A DNA stretch of 44,122 bases. Source: Klenkia sp. PcliD-1-E. GTDB taxonomy: Bacteria > Actinomycetota > Actinomycetes > Mycobacteriales > Geodermatophilaceae. Location: positions 1 to 44,122 of the forward strand of contig NZ_JAMXRZ010000023.1 in the NCBI RefSeq assembly GCF_024124375.1. The letters run 5' to 3'. Made by a program: the position numbers and the translations under genes. Shown here in pieces: positions 31,993-41,312 of this stretch. Positions within the stretch are counted from its first letter, which is position 1, and each line of letters begins with the position of its first letter. The notes below the pieces were generated by a model, which was not told the origin of the DNA, ran no database searches, and saw nothing but the letters and a program-made list of their open reading frames with translations.

Positions 31993-33089
31993 GGTTGGAT
32001 CGTCCGGTCATCACACCGGAGGTGGCCGAAGCGCGGCTCAAGCAGATCTTCCCGCCCGGCGCATTCGACACCGTTCTATCCAACCGACTCGCTGCCTCCG
32101 CGGTCGCCGCGATGGTCTACGTCGGTGCGGTGGTCGACGAGCAGTCCGAGGAGATGACCCCCGAGGGCTTTCTGGCCCGCCCGGCGACGGTGGTCGGGAT
32201 GAGCACCGAAGCACTCGCCTACGACACCCCGAGTGAACGCGAGGCCTGGGCCCGTGCCGAGGCGCGGTCCACCGCCGCCGTGGTCGCGCTCTTGACGACC
32301 TGGGAAGAGCCCTACCTCCGCTGGTATGCAGCCAACACCCGCGAGACGCTCCGAGACGAGACCTGGCCCAAGTGGGCTGAGTACGGCGCCGCACGGCGCC
32401 GGCGTGACATCCCGACGACGAGCTCATTGGCCCGGTGGGCCTTGAACTCTGAGTTCGCCGACCTCTTCGACCCCGCACTCGACAATGAGGACCTCGCCGC
32501 CGCGGTGCAGGCATGGCGCAGCTCCCACATGGAAGCCGGGGACCGCCTCCGCATCGCTCACCAGGACGATCTCGCCGGCGCCACCTCACGGGTGCCAGTG
32601 ACCATCCCCGGACACGGTGTCCGCTACCTCGAGCCAGGGGATGCCTCCGCCATCCTCAAGGGCGTCGTCGAGGAATGGGCACCCCGGCGCCTGGGATCCC
32701 CCATGGTTGTCGCGATCTCCGAACCAGGCGCGAAGGTGTGGGTCGTCGATGCAGCCCGCATGGCCGCCGTCGGCATCTCGATCAACGTTTCCGAGGTACT
32801 TCCCGACGCCATCCTGCTCGACACCGCAACCAAGCCCCCCACGTTCTGGCTAGTCGAGGCCGTGGCCTCGGACGGGGAGGTCAGTGAAGCGCGTCGCTCG
32901 GCCCTGCTCGGCTGGGCCGAGCAGCAGTACATCGACCCAGCTAGCTGCCGCTTCCTGTCCGCGTTCACCTCACGAAACAGTCCACCAGCTCGCCGGCGGC
33001 TGAAGGACCTCGCGGTCGGCACCTTCGCCTGGTTCCTCAACGAGCCAAGCCGAGAACTCGCATGGGACGAGATACCTGACCGCCCATAG
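31989..33089 (+). CDS. BsuBI/PstI-family type II restriction endonuclease
   Basis: A 366-residue protein overlapping the methyltransferase by 4 bp. The C-terminal ~140 residues carry the family's nuclease core: VSEVLPDAILLDTATKPPTF, then WLVEAVASDGEVSEARRSAL (the PD...E pair at about 271 and 289), and FLSAFTSRNSPPARRRLKDL, then FAWFLNEP. The N-terminal ~200 residues are helical and would handle recognition. PstI and BsuBI recognise CTGCAG; this enzyme may share the site, but specificity cannot be read from sequence. The pair forms a complete restriction-modification system inside the conjugative region, which can act as an addiction module. Confidence 0.9.
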   Translation: MRLDRPVITPEVAEARLKQIFPPGAFDTVLSNRLAASAVAAMVYVGAVVDEQSEEMTPEGFLARPATVVGMSTEALAYDTPSEREAWARAEARSTAAVVALLTTWEEPYLRWYAANTRETLRDETWPKWAEYGAARRRRDIPTTSSLARWALNSEFADLFDPALDNEDLAAAVQAWRSSHMEAGDRLRIAHQDDLAGATSRVPVTIPGHGVRYLEPGDASAILKGVVEEWAPRRLGSPMVVAISEPGAKVWVVDAARMAAVGISINVSEVLPDAILLDTATKPPTFWLVEAVASDGEVSEARRSALLGWAEQQYIDPASCRFLSAFTSRNSPPARRRLKDLAVGTFAWFLNEPSRELAWDEIPDRP

Positions 33090-33583
33090 GGCGGCACCGA
33101 ACCTGCTCGGGGTGTGGCGTGCGGCGCAGCCGGCCTCACAGACCAGGGCCGCCAACGATCTCGACCGGGGGCTTCTGACGTCGCTCCCATCCCGGCGCAG
33201 ATTCCCGGCTTCCTCCCTGGACCGCAAGCCTCCCCAGCCACCCACGCAGCGCACCGCGGGCAGGGGCACATCACCCTGCCCCGCTCAGGCCACCCGTCCG
33301 GGAGACGTCCCCCACGGGCGCCATGCTCGAGGTGACCGGCCCCGACGACGTCGACGAACTCGCGGCGCTGGGCGCGGCCTTTCCGCCCGGGCCCGGCCGG
33401 TCCCGAGCCACGGGTGCGTGGGGGGCCAGCATCGGCGCCGGCATCGTCCTGTGGCAACGCGGTGGGGATTGGATTGGCCCCGCGACGCCAGCGGCCTGGG
33501 CGATGTCGGCCAGGGCATGGCCGTCGGCCGCGGCGTCGTGACCAGTTGCGCCGTCCGTGCCAATCGGTAGCCATACGGGTCAT
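33090..33583. other. Gap with no convincing gene
   Basis: 494 bp between the endonuclease and the convergent secretion operon. A 72-codon frame at 33323-33541 (+, MLEVTGPDDVDELAALGAAF...) starts like a protein. It then appears to continue in another frame (DASGLGDVGQGMAVGRGVVT), so it may be a frameshifted remnant. No strong terminator hairpin was seen. Confidence 0.4.
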
Positions 33584-34147
33584 TCAGCCTGGTCCGGCAC
33601 CCGGCTCTACCCGGGTGACCTGCCACGCCTGGGCGGAGTTCTCGATCCGCACCAGCAGCACCTGGCCGTCGCCGTAGGTGCCGGCGACGTCGACGAGGGA
33701 CTCACCGGCGTCGATGACCTCGAGGCTGACGAAGGTGGCGGAGGGAACTCGGGACAGGTCGACGTCGGCGTACTGGGTACCTAGAGCTGGCGCGGTCCAG
33801 CGGGTGATCCGGGCAACCCAGTCCGGGCCCGGCTGTCCGAAGTCGGTGAGGAACCCGGTGGCGATCGCGCGCCACGGCTCTTGCCCGGGCTTCCATGCAG
33901 GGGCCTCATGGCCGTCCTCGTCGGTACCGCCGTCGACGATCGATGGGGGCGGTGCCGGTGATGGCGTAGACGGTGAAGGCGTCTGCGTCGAGGGTGGTCC
34001 GGCGGTCTGGGCAAGGTCGCTGGCGGGCTGTCTGGACGGCGTGGATGCCGGGGTGGATGGCTGCAGCAGGATGACGCCCAGTACCGCGAGCGCGATCGCG
34101 GCGACTGCCGGGAGCAGTGCGCGACGACCCTTGCCCGGCGTGCTCAC
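33584..34147 (-). CDS. Membrane-anchored accessory transfer protein
   Basis: A 187-residue protein from GTG 34147, overlapping the M23 gene by 4 bp (GTGA). Layout: short basic N-terminus, one membrane helix (ALLPAVAAIALAVLGVILLQ), a Ser/Thr/Pro-rich linker of about 50 residues, and an extracytoplasmic domain (EPWRAIATGFLTDFGQPGPD ... RWTAPALGTQYADVDLSRVP) that resembles NTF2/VirB8-like folds. It is the last gene of the secretion operon. Proteins of this plan often scaffold the mating channel outside the membrane; the fold assignment is tentative. Confidence 0.7.
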   Translation of the reverse strand: MSTPGKGRRALLPAVAAIALAVLGVILLQPSTPASTPSRQPASDLAQTAGPPSTQTPSPSTPSPAPPPSIVDGGTDEDGHEAPAWKPGQEPWRAIATGFLTDFGQPGPDWVARITRWTAPALGTQYADVDLSRVPSATFVSLEVIDAGESLVDVAGTYGDGQVLLVRIENSAQAWQVTRVEPGAGPG

Positions 34148-35310
34148 TGCAGGTTGCCTGGCTGCAGGCCCTGCTGCTGGAGGTAGACCAGCGGATCGAC
34201 GGTCGCTCCGTCGATCCGGACCTCGAAGTGCAGGTGGTTGCCGGTGCTGTCCCCGGTGCTGCCGACCCCACCGATGACGGCCCCTGAGGTGACCGTGTCG
34301 CCCACGGCAACGGCGATGACGCCGTTGGCCTGATGGGCGTAGTAGGTGTCGATGTTGGGCTCGGTGTGGATGATCACGAGGTTGCCGTACCCGCCGTTGT
34401 TCCAGCCGGCGAAGGTCACCTTGCCGCCGGCGGCGGCATGGATGGGGGTGCCACCGGGGGCACCGAAGTCCAGGCCGGCGTGGAAGTTGCCCGACCCTCC
34501 GGTGGGGCTGACGCGGGGCCCGTAGCCCGAGGTCAGGGTGTAGGAGCCGAGGTCGATCGGCAGGGACCACGAGCCCGTGGAGTTCTCACCCCCCGCCCCG
34601 CCGGCGGCGCCACCACCCCCGCACGTCGGCGTCCCGCCGGCGGTCCCGCCCTCGACGTGACCGCTGGCGCCGGCGAGGCGGTCGTAGAGGGTCGTGGCGA
34701 GCACCTCGTCGTCGGCGTAGGCCAGCGGGTAGGCGCTGCGTTGCACTCGCTGAGCCGCGACGGTGACGGGCATCGACTCCCAGCCGTCCACCGCGAGCAG
34801 GGCGTCGTAGAACTTCCGCGCTGCGGTCGGAGGGTCCATCAGTTCCTCCAGCGTGCCCCACCAGGGGTACTGCTGCTGGAAGGCGTTGACGCTGCCGTGG
34901 TCGGTGCCTACCGCGTCGTGCGGGAAGTCCATGGAGCGCCCCACGTCGACCTGGTCGGGCTTGAGGTCGCCGCCCTTGCCGTCGTTGGCGTAGTTCTTGA
35001 AGCCAGACTCCTGGGAGGCGGTGGCCAGGGCGACGATGATGCCGCGGCTGGGGATCTGCATCTGCTCGCCGACCGAGACGATCGTGGCGGCGATGTCGAG
35101 CTGGCTGGCGCTGAGCCCGTCGGCGTCGATGGTCTGCAGGTAGCCGGCCTGGAACGCTCCGCCCGGGTCTCCTCCGGGCAAGGCGCAGGTGCCGCCGGAG
35201 GAGCCGGAGTCAGACGCCACGAGGGCGGCGACGAGCAGAGGCGGCGCTACCACGACCGCGGCGGCGGCGATCACAACACCGACGGTCAGCGCCACCCACC
35301 GTTTGCGCAT
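34144..35310 (-). CDS. Transglycosylase-like plus M23 peptidase cell-wall hydrolase
   Basis: A 388-residue exported protein. An N-terminal membrane anchor (residues 6-33) is followed by a lytic-transglycosylase-like domain (IIVALATASQESGFKNYAND, candidate catalytic Glu101; WWGTLEELMDPPTAARKFYD). A Gly/Ala-rich linker leads to a C-terminal M23 metallopeptidase with HAGLDFG (Zn ligands His and Asp near 277-281), YYAH and HLHFEVR (near 360). It probably opens peptidoglycan for assembly of the conjugation channel, like VirB1 but with two activities. It is 6 bp downstream of the VirB6-like gene in the operon. Confidence 0.92.
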   Translation of the reverse strand: MRKRWVALTVGVVIAAAAVVVAPPLLVAALVASDSGSSGGTCALPGGDPGGAFQAGYLQTIDADGLSASQLDIAATIVSVGEQMQIPSRGIIVALATASQESGFKNYANDGKGGDLKPDQVDVGRSMDFPHDAVGTDHGSVNAFQQQYPWWGTLEELMDPPTAARKFYDALLAVDGWESMPVTVAAQRVQRSAYPLAYADDEVLATTLYDRLAGASGHVEGGTAGGTPTCGGGGAAGGAGGENSTGSWSLPIDLGSYTLTSGYGPRVSPTGGSGNFHAGLDFGAPGGTPIHAAAGGKVTFAGWNNGGYGNLVIIHTEPNIDTYYAHQANGVIAVAVGDTVTSGAVIGGVGSTGDSTGNHLHFEVRIDGATVDPLVYLQQQGLQPGNLQ

Positions 35311-35316
35311 CGGGGG

Positions 35317-37659
35317 TCACCGACCGGGGTTCGGTGCCGACCGGTGCCTGGTGGTGGCTGCTCGCCGGCCGGCGAGCTCGGCGCGCAGGCGCGCGGCGTT
35401 GTTGGTCGCGCCGGGGCTGGTCGCGCCGGGGCTGGGGGACCGAGACGGTCGAGCCGAGGTGCTGTCCATGACCTCACCGGCGATCGCTTGGGTCACCCCG
35501 CCGGCCCCTGGAGCTCGGTGCGTGGGCGAGCTGGGGGCCGTCGGCGCCGGTGAGCTGGCTCCGGTGGCCACCGGGGCGTCGGCACGGTGGGGACCACGGG
35601 CAGCAGTGGGCGCGGGTACTCCCCCCGCAGGGCTGCCGGTTGCTCCTTGGGACCTCATTGCGGGGCGGGAGGTGGCAGGGGAGCCGCCGTGCCCGCTGGA
35701 GGGGGCCTGCGGCCCCGACGTCGGCTGGGTGCCCGGAGAGCCCGCAGGCAGCGCCTTCCTGACCAGGCGCCCATCCAGGGCCGTTCGTCTCGGGGAAGGG
35801 GGGAGCATGCGGTGAGCTGCTCCAGCGACCTGAACGCCGGCCAGTACGGCGCTCGAGGTGCCACCGGTCATGTAGGCCGCCGCGGCCCGGGCGCCCCACG
35901 CCATCAGCCGGCCCCCGGCGCTCTGCGCCAGCCGCGCCCCGCTTACGCGCTGGCGCACGGCGGCCGCGGCGCCGCCGGGCAAGGTGGTGGGCGCGCCGCC
36001 GGGTGAGCCAGTGGGGCCGCCGCCGGGTGAGCCGGTCGGAGCCGAGCCGGGCCCGAAGTCCTGGTCGGAGGAGCGGGATGCCCCGATCGCCAACTGTCTC
36101 GGGCTGGAGGCCCCTGCTGCGTCCTGGTGGGTTCGGGCTCGCCATCCCGACACCGCTGCGCCGAGCTTGCCGGCCAGCCCGCCCGCAGCACCCGCGGCGC
36201 CCCCGATGCCCCGGCCCATCGCTGAGGCGCCGCCGACGGCCAGCCGGCCCGCGCCGATCGCCATGCGGGACTTGTAGTAGAGGTCGGTTGGGTTGAACTG
36301 CTTGCGAGAGGGCAGCGCGGTGGGGCCGGTCCCGGGCCGCTTGGCCATCGCGGCAGCCAGGCGGTCCGCTCCTCTGCGGAGCTTCTTGCGGCCCTTCCAG
36401 AACATGATGATGCCCACGACGATCATCACGTCGACCAGGAAGAACGTGGCCATTATCCCGAAGGACCCGTCGCTGCTACCCGTGAAGATGCCCTGCAGGA
36501 AGAGCATGTAGCCGGTGAGGAACACGACGGTGAAGACCACCGTCGCCAGGGCCGTGGCGAGCTCGGCGAGGGTCTGCCACAAGGTCCCTCGTGCCCCTCC
36601 AGGCAAGATCGCCAAGACGACGGTGACGATGCCGCGCAAGGCTTGATAGAGGGCATAGACCGCTGCGAGCAGCAGCGCTCCGGCCAGCACGAGCGCGAAG
36701 ATCATGAGAAATGCGGCGGCCGGGCCGATGACGAAGGTGCTGAGCAGCTGGCCCGGGCCGGGGTTCTCCGCTGCCGCGCCCAGTCGCAGATCGCAGTCGG
36801 ACATCGCGTCGCGGATGTCGTCATCGGTGCCGTAGGGGCCCTTGCGCAGGACATCGTCGTAGGTGGCTTCGCAGCCCCCTCCGTCCACGACCGTGCCGAA
36901 GTTGATCATTTCGGTGGGTAGGCGGAGGAAGGTGTCGATGAGGGTTCCGGTGATCTGCTCCCGGAGCTCGGTGGAATCCCCGCTGGTGTCACCGTTGTTG
37001 GCCAGACCGGCGGCCAGCTGCAGGCCGGTGTCGCGGGTGCTGATCAGTAGACCGTCGTCGCCGGCGACCTTGTCGACAGGGTTGGCGAACAGGCCGACGG
37101 CCAGGGCGGCGATGATCAGGCTGGTGAACAGCTCGAAGATGCCCAGGGCCCATTTGCCTCGGGCCATCCAGGTGGCCGCCAGCGCTGCGGCGGCGGTGGC
37201 GAAGAGCGGCTGCACGCCGAACTGGTCGACGACGGTCTGCAGAGCGTCGGAGAGGGTCAGCAGCGGGGTGGTGACGATGGGTAGCCAGGCGAAGCCGAGG
37301 ACCCAGTCGATGAACCAGACCGCGATCACTACGCACAGCCGGTAGATGCCCCAGCTGATGTCGATGAAGAACGACCAGATGAGCTTGTCCGGGCTGGTGA
37401 TGCCGCCGCGGTCCAGGGACAGCTCGTAGTTCCACACCGAGATGCCGCGGGTGTCGTTGAGTTCGATCCAGGTCAGGGCGATGGGTGCCTGGGCCCCGCC
37501 GTCCGCGCGGGCTGGGGTGAGTCGCCAGGCCCACCAGCAGACCGTTGCCAGCACCACCAGCACCCATCGCGACGCAGCCCTGGAGATTCGGCCGGCGGGG
37601 TGCATCGCCGGCCGGGGGCGTGCGGCCGCCGACGGTGTCCAGAGCGGGCGCGGGGTCAT
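35317..37659 (-). CDS. VirB6/TrbL-like polytopic membrane protein
   Basis: A 780-residue protein overlapping the VirB4 stop by 4 bp (ATGA). Residues 1-52 look like a signal peptide ending ARADGG. At least six membrane helices follow (about 94-124, 150-167, 170-192, 305-345, 375-400, 405-425). The C-terminal ~330 residues are a disordered Ala/Gly/Pro/Ser tail. This matches the VirB6-like components of actinobacterial conjugation systems, which form the inner-membrane pore. The tail has short repeats (SPGGGPTGSPGGAP). It is the fifth structural gene of the operon after TcpC, VirB2, TcpE and VirB4. Confidence 0.85.
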   Translation of the reverse strand: MTPRPLWTPSAAARPRPAMHPAGRISRAASRWVLVVLATVCWWAWRLTPARADGGAQAPIALTWIELNDTRGISVWNYELSLDRGGITSPDKLIWSFFIDISWGIYRLCVVIAVWFIDWVLGFAWLPIVTTPLLTLSDALQTVVDQFGVQPLFATAAAALAATWMARGKWALGIFELFTSLIIAALAVGLFANPVDKVAGDDGLLISTRDTGLQLAAGLANNGDTSGDSTELREQITGTLIDTFLRLPTEMINFGTVVDGGGCEATYDDVLRKGPYGTDDDIRDAMSDCDLRLGAAAENPGPGQLLSTFVIGPAAAFLMIFALVLAGALLLAAVYALYQALRGIVTVVLAILPGGARGTLWQTLAELATALATVVFTVVFLTGYMLFLQGIFTGSSDGSFGIMATFFLVDVMIVVGIIMFWKGRKKLRRGADRLAAAMAKRPGTGPTALPSRKQFNPTDLYYKSRMAIGAGRLAVGGASAMGRGIGGAAGAAGGLAGKLGAAVSGWRARTHQDAAGASSPRQLAIGASRSSDQDFGPGSAPTGSPGGGPTGSPGGAPTTLPGGAAAAVRQRVSGARLAQSAGGRLMAWGARAAAAYMTGGTSSAVLAGVQVAGAAHRMLPPSPRRTALDGRLVRKALPAGSPGTQPTSGPQAPSSGHGGSPATSRPAMRSQGATGSPAGGVPAPTAARGPHRADAPVATGASSPAPTAPSSPTHRAPGAGGVTQAIAGEVMDSTSARPSRSPSPGATSPGATNNAARLRAELAGRRAATTRHRSAPNPGR

Positions 37660-40175
37660 GCCGCGTGTCCGCTCTTGGTGTTCAGCTCCGGAGGGGAGGT
37701 GCGGACAGCTTTGTTGCGCGCCGGGAGGGAGGGCGGGAGCACCTTGATCCGGCCGGCGTTGCCGGAGGAGTCGCGCATGAAGGCCTCGCCGCGGCGAGCC
37801 TCGGGCACCCCCTGCGGGCCTACCGGGGAGGTCTCTTCGACGAGCATGGCCACGAGCTCGTCGTCGTCTGGGTCGAGGTCCAGCCAGGCGAGCCCGCGCT
37901 TGGCCAGGGTCTTGTCGCGGTGGCGCATCAGGATGCGGGTGGGGATCAGGCCACGCAGGGTGGGGCTGCCGAAGTCGGCCTCTGGGTCGTGGGACCCCAT
38001 GGCCACCGCGGCGGTGTGCTTGCGCCCGTCGCGGACGAACTCGATGAGCTCGTTCTCCCCCTCGGGGCTGGCGGTGACGTGGTGGGCCTCGTCGACGATG
38101 AAGGCGCCCAGGGTGCTGCGGTCCTGGAAGCAGATGCCGCGGGCGAGGGCGGCGACGAGGGCGTACATCGCCCGGCCGAACATCTTCTCCAGCTTGAGCT
38201 GCTCGAACAGGTGCCGGTGCTGCAGCTCATCGCGGGTGGGCAACGCCAGGGTGTGGGTGCGCACGATGATCGCTGGCGCCTCGGGCGGGGCGGGCAGGTT
38301 CTCGTTGAAGATCGCCTGCCCGAAGTCCCGGCGGGCGAAGACGTTCATGCGTCGAGCGAGCTCGGTGGACCCCGGTAGGCCACCGCCCTCCAGGTGGGCT
38401 CGCAGGGCACCCAGCGAGGTCAGCCCGTGCTGCTCGAGGTAGTTCGGGTCGGTGACCTCGGAGAGCAGGACGCCCTGCTCGCTCATCGGGGGGATGTTCA
38501 GCAGGGGGGTCAGGAAGCTCTGGGCGATGCGTCCGCCGTCGGAGGCGGGGAAGATCCGCAGCGGGTCCATGCTGAACTCGGGTCGGTTGATGTCGATGAC
38601 GACGGCGTCGGTGACCGAGGTGGCCCAGTGGGCGTATTCGCCCATCTGCGTCCGGTCCGCGGCGATGATCCGGCCGCCGCGGTCGACGACGTCGCCGGCG
38701 AGCTTCTTCAAGGTGAGGGACTTCCCCGATCCCAGTTCGCCGGCGATGGCCAGGGAGCCCGAGACGTCTCGGGCGGAGGCTCCTGCGATGTCGTGCAGCA
38801 CGACGCCGGTGCGTCCGGTGGAGATGTTGAGCGCCAGCAGGGAGCCGGTGCTGTCCCCCAGTGCGCTGGAGGCCAACGGGACCGTGGCGGCCAGTCCGCG
38901 TGAGGTGGCGATCTGGGCGAACTGGCGGACCACCGGGCTGGTGGGCACCCCTGGCTGCATGGCCCACCAGAGGCTCTCCTGCTCCCCCACCGGCTGGGTG
39001 ACCTTGTAGCCAGCGCCGCCGAGGTAGTCCGCCAGCGCCCGGGCCTGGGCCAGGGCGATCTCCCCGTTGGGTCCGGCGACGCAGAAGACGGTGGTGGCCT
39101 GGACCTCGACTTCGAGCTTGTCGCTCTCGAGCACTGCTGCGTACTCGGTTAGGTCGGCCGCGGCCCGGTCCAGGGTGTTGAGCCCGTGGCTCATCTCGCC
39201 CTCGCGCTGGCCGTACTGGTCGTTGAGGTTGATGAGGGCTCGCCTGTTGGCCTTGGAGACCTCGGCCGAGGACCGCACGTGCAGCCGCATCGCCCAGTCG
39301 ATCTCCAGGCCGCTCTCGTCGATGCGCCCGACGAACTCCGAGCCGGGGAACAACATGCCCTCGCTCGGGACGTCGCTGAGCACGAGCAGCGCCTGGTAGG
39401 AGGCCGGCGCCAAGGTGGGAGCTCCGGGCTGCCCGACCTTGAGGAATCGGTTGGCCAGGGGGTTCAGAGTGCGCAGCGTCCGGCGGTCCTGGTCGGTCTG
39501 GCCACCTTCATCGAGCAGTGGTTCGGGGAGGCCGCCGCCGGCCGCGGTCATCAGCACCGCCTCGGTGGAGTCGGAGGTCGGCTGTGGGAGGTCCAGGTCC
39601 AGGAACAGCCCCCGCTGCTGGCTGTGCAGGTGCAACCAGAGCATCTGGGCTGGGGTGGCCGGCTGCGGACGGAAGGGCGCGGGGATCCCGGCCATGATCT
39701 TGTCGGCCTGCTCGAGCCGGCTGGAGATCTCCTTGGTGGGTTGCCCGGCGCGGGGCAGTGCAAGGGCGTCGCGCAGGTTGGCTGCCGCAGCCCGTACGGG
39801 GGCCCGCAGGCGGTCGGAGGGTGAGGCGTTGCCCAGCGGGACGCTGAGCCAGAAGATGCGCTCCCCGGGTCCGATCTGGTCCAGGGTGTGCAGGGTCGCT
39901 TCGCACTCGGCGGCCCAGTCCGGGCAGGCATCCAGGTCGACGTTGGTGATCATTCGGTCTACGACGGCGGCTGGGTCGAGGCTGGCGCACACCCCCAGCA
40001 GCAGCGACTCGCCGGGCAGTGCGCGGAGCAGGGCCTGGTGGTAGCTGCGGACGACCGATTTGTCCTTGGTCGGCCGGAAGCCGTAGGGCAGGGGGCGGAG
40101 GAGGAAGTCGGCCCAGACCGTTCCTGTCCGGGTCCAGCGCAGGTTGCTCGCGATGCTGTGGATCGGGGAGTGCAT
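37656..40175 (-). CDS. VirB4-like conjugation ATPase
   Basis: An 839-residue ATPase from ATG 40175 with GGAGA upstream. The N-terminal ~450 residues form a VirB4-type domain. The motor domain has Walker A GELGSGKS (about 475-482) and Walker B GAFIVDEAHH (about 690-699), with the VirB4-like DFGSPTLRGLIPTRILMRHR further on. VirB4 proteins energise pilus or channel assembly on the inner face of the membrane. The start overlaps the upstream stop (TGATG) and the end overlaps VirB6. It is the most recognisable marker that this operon is a type IV secretion system. Confidence 0.93.
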   Translation of the reverse strand: MHSPIHSIASNLRWTRTGTVWADFLLRPLPYGFRPTKDKSVVRSYHQALLRALPGESLLLGVCASLDPAAVVDRMITNVDLDACPDWAAECEATLHTLDQIGPGERIFWLSVPLGNASPSDRLRAPVRAAAANLRDALALPRAGQPTKEISSRLEQADKIMAGIPAPFRPQPATPAQMLWLHLHSQQRGLFLDLDLPQPTSDSTEAVLMTAAGGGLPEPLLDEGGQTDQDRRTLRTLNPLANRFLKVGQPGAPTLAPASYQALLVLSDVPSEGMLFPGSEFVGRIDESGLEIDWAMRLHVRSSAEVSKANRRALINLNDQYGQREGEMSHGLNTLDRAAADLTEYAAVLESDKLEVEVQATTVFCVAGPNGEIALAQARALADYLGGAGYKVTQPVGEQESLWWAMQPGVPTSPVVRQFAQIATSRGLAATVPLASSALGDSTGSLLALNISTGRTGVVLHDIAGASARDVSGSLAIAGELGSGKSLTLKKLAGDVVDRGGRIIAADRTQMGEYAHWATSVTDAVVIDINRPEFSMDPLRIFPASDGGRIAQSFLTPLLNIPPMSEQGVLLSEVTDPNYLEQHGLTSLGALRAHLEGGGLPGSTELARRMNVFARRDFGQAIFNENLPAPPEAPAIIVRTHTLALPTRDELQHRHLFEQLKLEKMFGRAMYALVAALARGICFQDRSTLGAFIVDEAHHVTASPEGENELIEFVRDGRKHTAAVAMGSHDPEADFGSPTLRGLIPTRILMRHRDKTLAKRGLAWLDLDPDDDELVAMLVEETSPVGPQGVPEARRGEAFMRDSSGNAGRIKVLPPSLPARNKAVRTSPPELNTKSGHAA

Positions 40176-40873
40176 CAGCGTCTCCTGGCGGGTTCAGGTC
40201 GGTGCGAGGGAATGGGTTGGGCGAGCAGGGACTGCAATCCGGTCAGCGCAGGACGCGCCGGAGCTTGCGGTGGCGTCGAGGTGGGGGGCTCCTGCGGAGC
40301 TCGCCTGGGGGGCGATGCCGGGATCGGCGCCGGGGCAGGTGCCGGCGCGCGGCCCGGGGCCGGGGCAGATGCCGGCGCGGGGCCCGGGGCCGGGGCAGAT
40401 GCCGGCGCGGGGCCCGGAGCTGAGGCAGGCGCCGGCGCGGGGGCCTGTGCTGGGACAGGCGCGGGGTGGTGCGGGCCGGGAACCATGACGGTGATCCGGT
40501 GGCGTACCTGGTGCGGGGGCCGAAGTCGCAGAGGCCGCCCCCCGATGCGCCCGGTGCGGGGAGCGGTGACCGCGCGCCATCCGCCGGCCAGGATCGCTAG
40601 CGGGTTGCGGGCCCCCAGGGGGATCTTGCCCAGCGCGAAGACGATGACTCCGGTGACACCGAGCAGGACTGCGGCGTTGCCCAGGAGCCCGAAGTTCGCC
40701 CACAGGGACGAGGTCTTGGAGGCCACGAGCAGCACGCCGCCGGCGGCCACGATCTGGGTGACGGTGTAGGGCCCACCCGGCAGTCGCGTGCCGTCGTGGG
40801 TTCGCCCGATGAGCTGGGGGAACTTGCGGGCGAGGGTGTACCACTTGACGACTTGCTGATCTTGGTTGCTCAT
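40175..40873 (-). CDS. TcpE/VirB3-like membrane protein with repeat tail
   Basis: A 232-residue protein. Residues 1-110 contain a short cytoplasmic start (SNQDQQVVKWYTLARKFPQL) and two membrane helices (TQIVAAGGVLLVASKTSSLW and NAAVLLGVTGVIVFALGKI), the plan of TcpE/VirB3/PrgI proteins that anchor VirB4. The C-terminal half is almost wholly Pro/Ala, encoded by a 30-bp tandem repeat (40331-40450). Located directly before VirB4, as expected. The tail length should vary between strains. ATG 40873 is the start. Confidence 0.75.
   Translation of the reverse strand: MSNQDQQVVKWYTLARKFPQLIGRTHDGTRLPGGPYTVTQIVAAGGVLLVASKTSSLWANFGLLGNAAVLLGVTGVIVFALGKIPLGARNPLAILAGGWRAVTAPRTGRIGGRPLRLRPPHQVRHRITVMVPGPHHPAPVPAQAPAPAPASAPGPAPASAPAPGPAPASAPAPGRAPAPAPAPIPASPPRRAPQEPPTSTPPQAPARPALTGLQSLLAQPIPSHRPEPARRR
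40331..40450. repeat. 30-bp tandem repeat inside a gene
   Basis: Four copies at 40331, 40361, 40391 and 40421; the second and third differ at one base, the first and fourth at several. The period is a multiple of three, so copy changes keep frame in the Pro/Ala tail of the TcpE-like protein. Confidence 0.9.
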
Positions 40874-40898
40874 CGGCTCTGGGTCACCCGCATCCCGA

Positions 40899-41312
40899 TC
40901 AGAGGGTCAGGGGCACGGTGTCGGGGGCGAGCGGGCTGCCGGCAGCGGTGGGCGGGTCGATGGTCGCGGTGGGCGGGTCGATGGTCGCGGTGGGCGGGTC
41001 GATGGTCGCGGTGGGCATCTGGACGGCGCTGCTGCTGTTGACCTCGTTGTTGACCCGGTTCCCGAGGTCGTCGACGTGGGTGACCACGTAGATCAGGAGC
41101 GCAGCGACGAGGCCTGCGGTGACGACGGCTCCCAGCGCTGCCTTGGCCTGCCAGGACTTCCAGAGCACCAGGGCCGCGGCGGCGACGATGGCTACGTTGC
41201 GGATCGTGGTGCCGGCGTCGGCGGTCACGTTGTTGATCAGGTCCAGGAAACCGTCGCCGTCGGCGGCAAGCACGGTCGTGCCGTGCTGGGCCAGAGAAGG
41301 GGTGAGGTTCAT
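40899..41312 (-). CDS. VirB2-like small membrane protein
   Basis: A 137-residue protein from ATG 41312, overlapping the TcpC stop as TGATG. Two membrane helices (IRNVAIVAAAALVLWKSW, ALGAVVTAGLVAALLIYVV) are separated by a short loop with KAALG, as in VirB2/TrbC pilin-like proteins. A short periplasmic part and a threonine/proline repeat (PPTATID, three full copies and flanking partials) encoded by a 21-bp tandem repeat follow. It probably forms part of the mating channel. The position between VirB8-like and VirB3-like genes supports this. Confidence 0.75.
   Translation of the reverse strand: MNLTPSLAQHGTTVLAADGDGFLDLINNVTADAGTTIRNVAIVAAAALVLWKSWQAKAALGAVVTAGLVAALLIYVVTHVDDLGNRVNNEVNSSSAVQMPTATIDPPTATIDPPTATIDPPTAAGSPLAPDTVPLTL
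40947..41016. repeat. 21-bp tandem repeat inside a gene
   Basis: Three identical 21-bp units at 40947, 40968 and 40989 plus 7 bp of a fourth, encoding PPTATID repeats. Identical copies suggest recent expansion. Confidence 0.92.

Noticed and set aside
30244-33089. Avoidance of CTGCAG as evidence for the enzyme's specificity
   Set aside because: CTGCAG occurs repeatedly in the window (for example near 1410, 22041, 29130 and in the methyltransferase gene), so no avoidance is seen.
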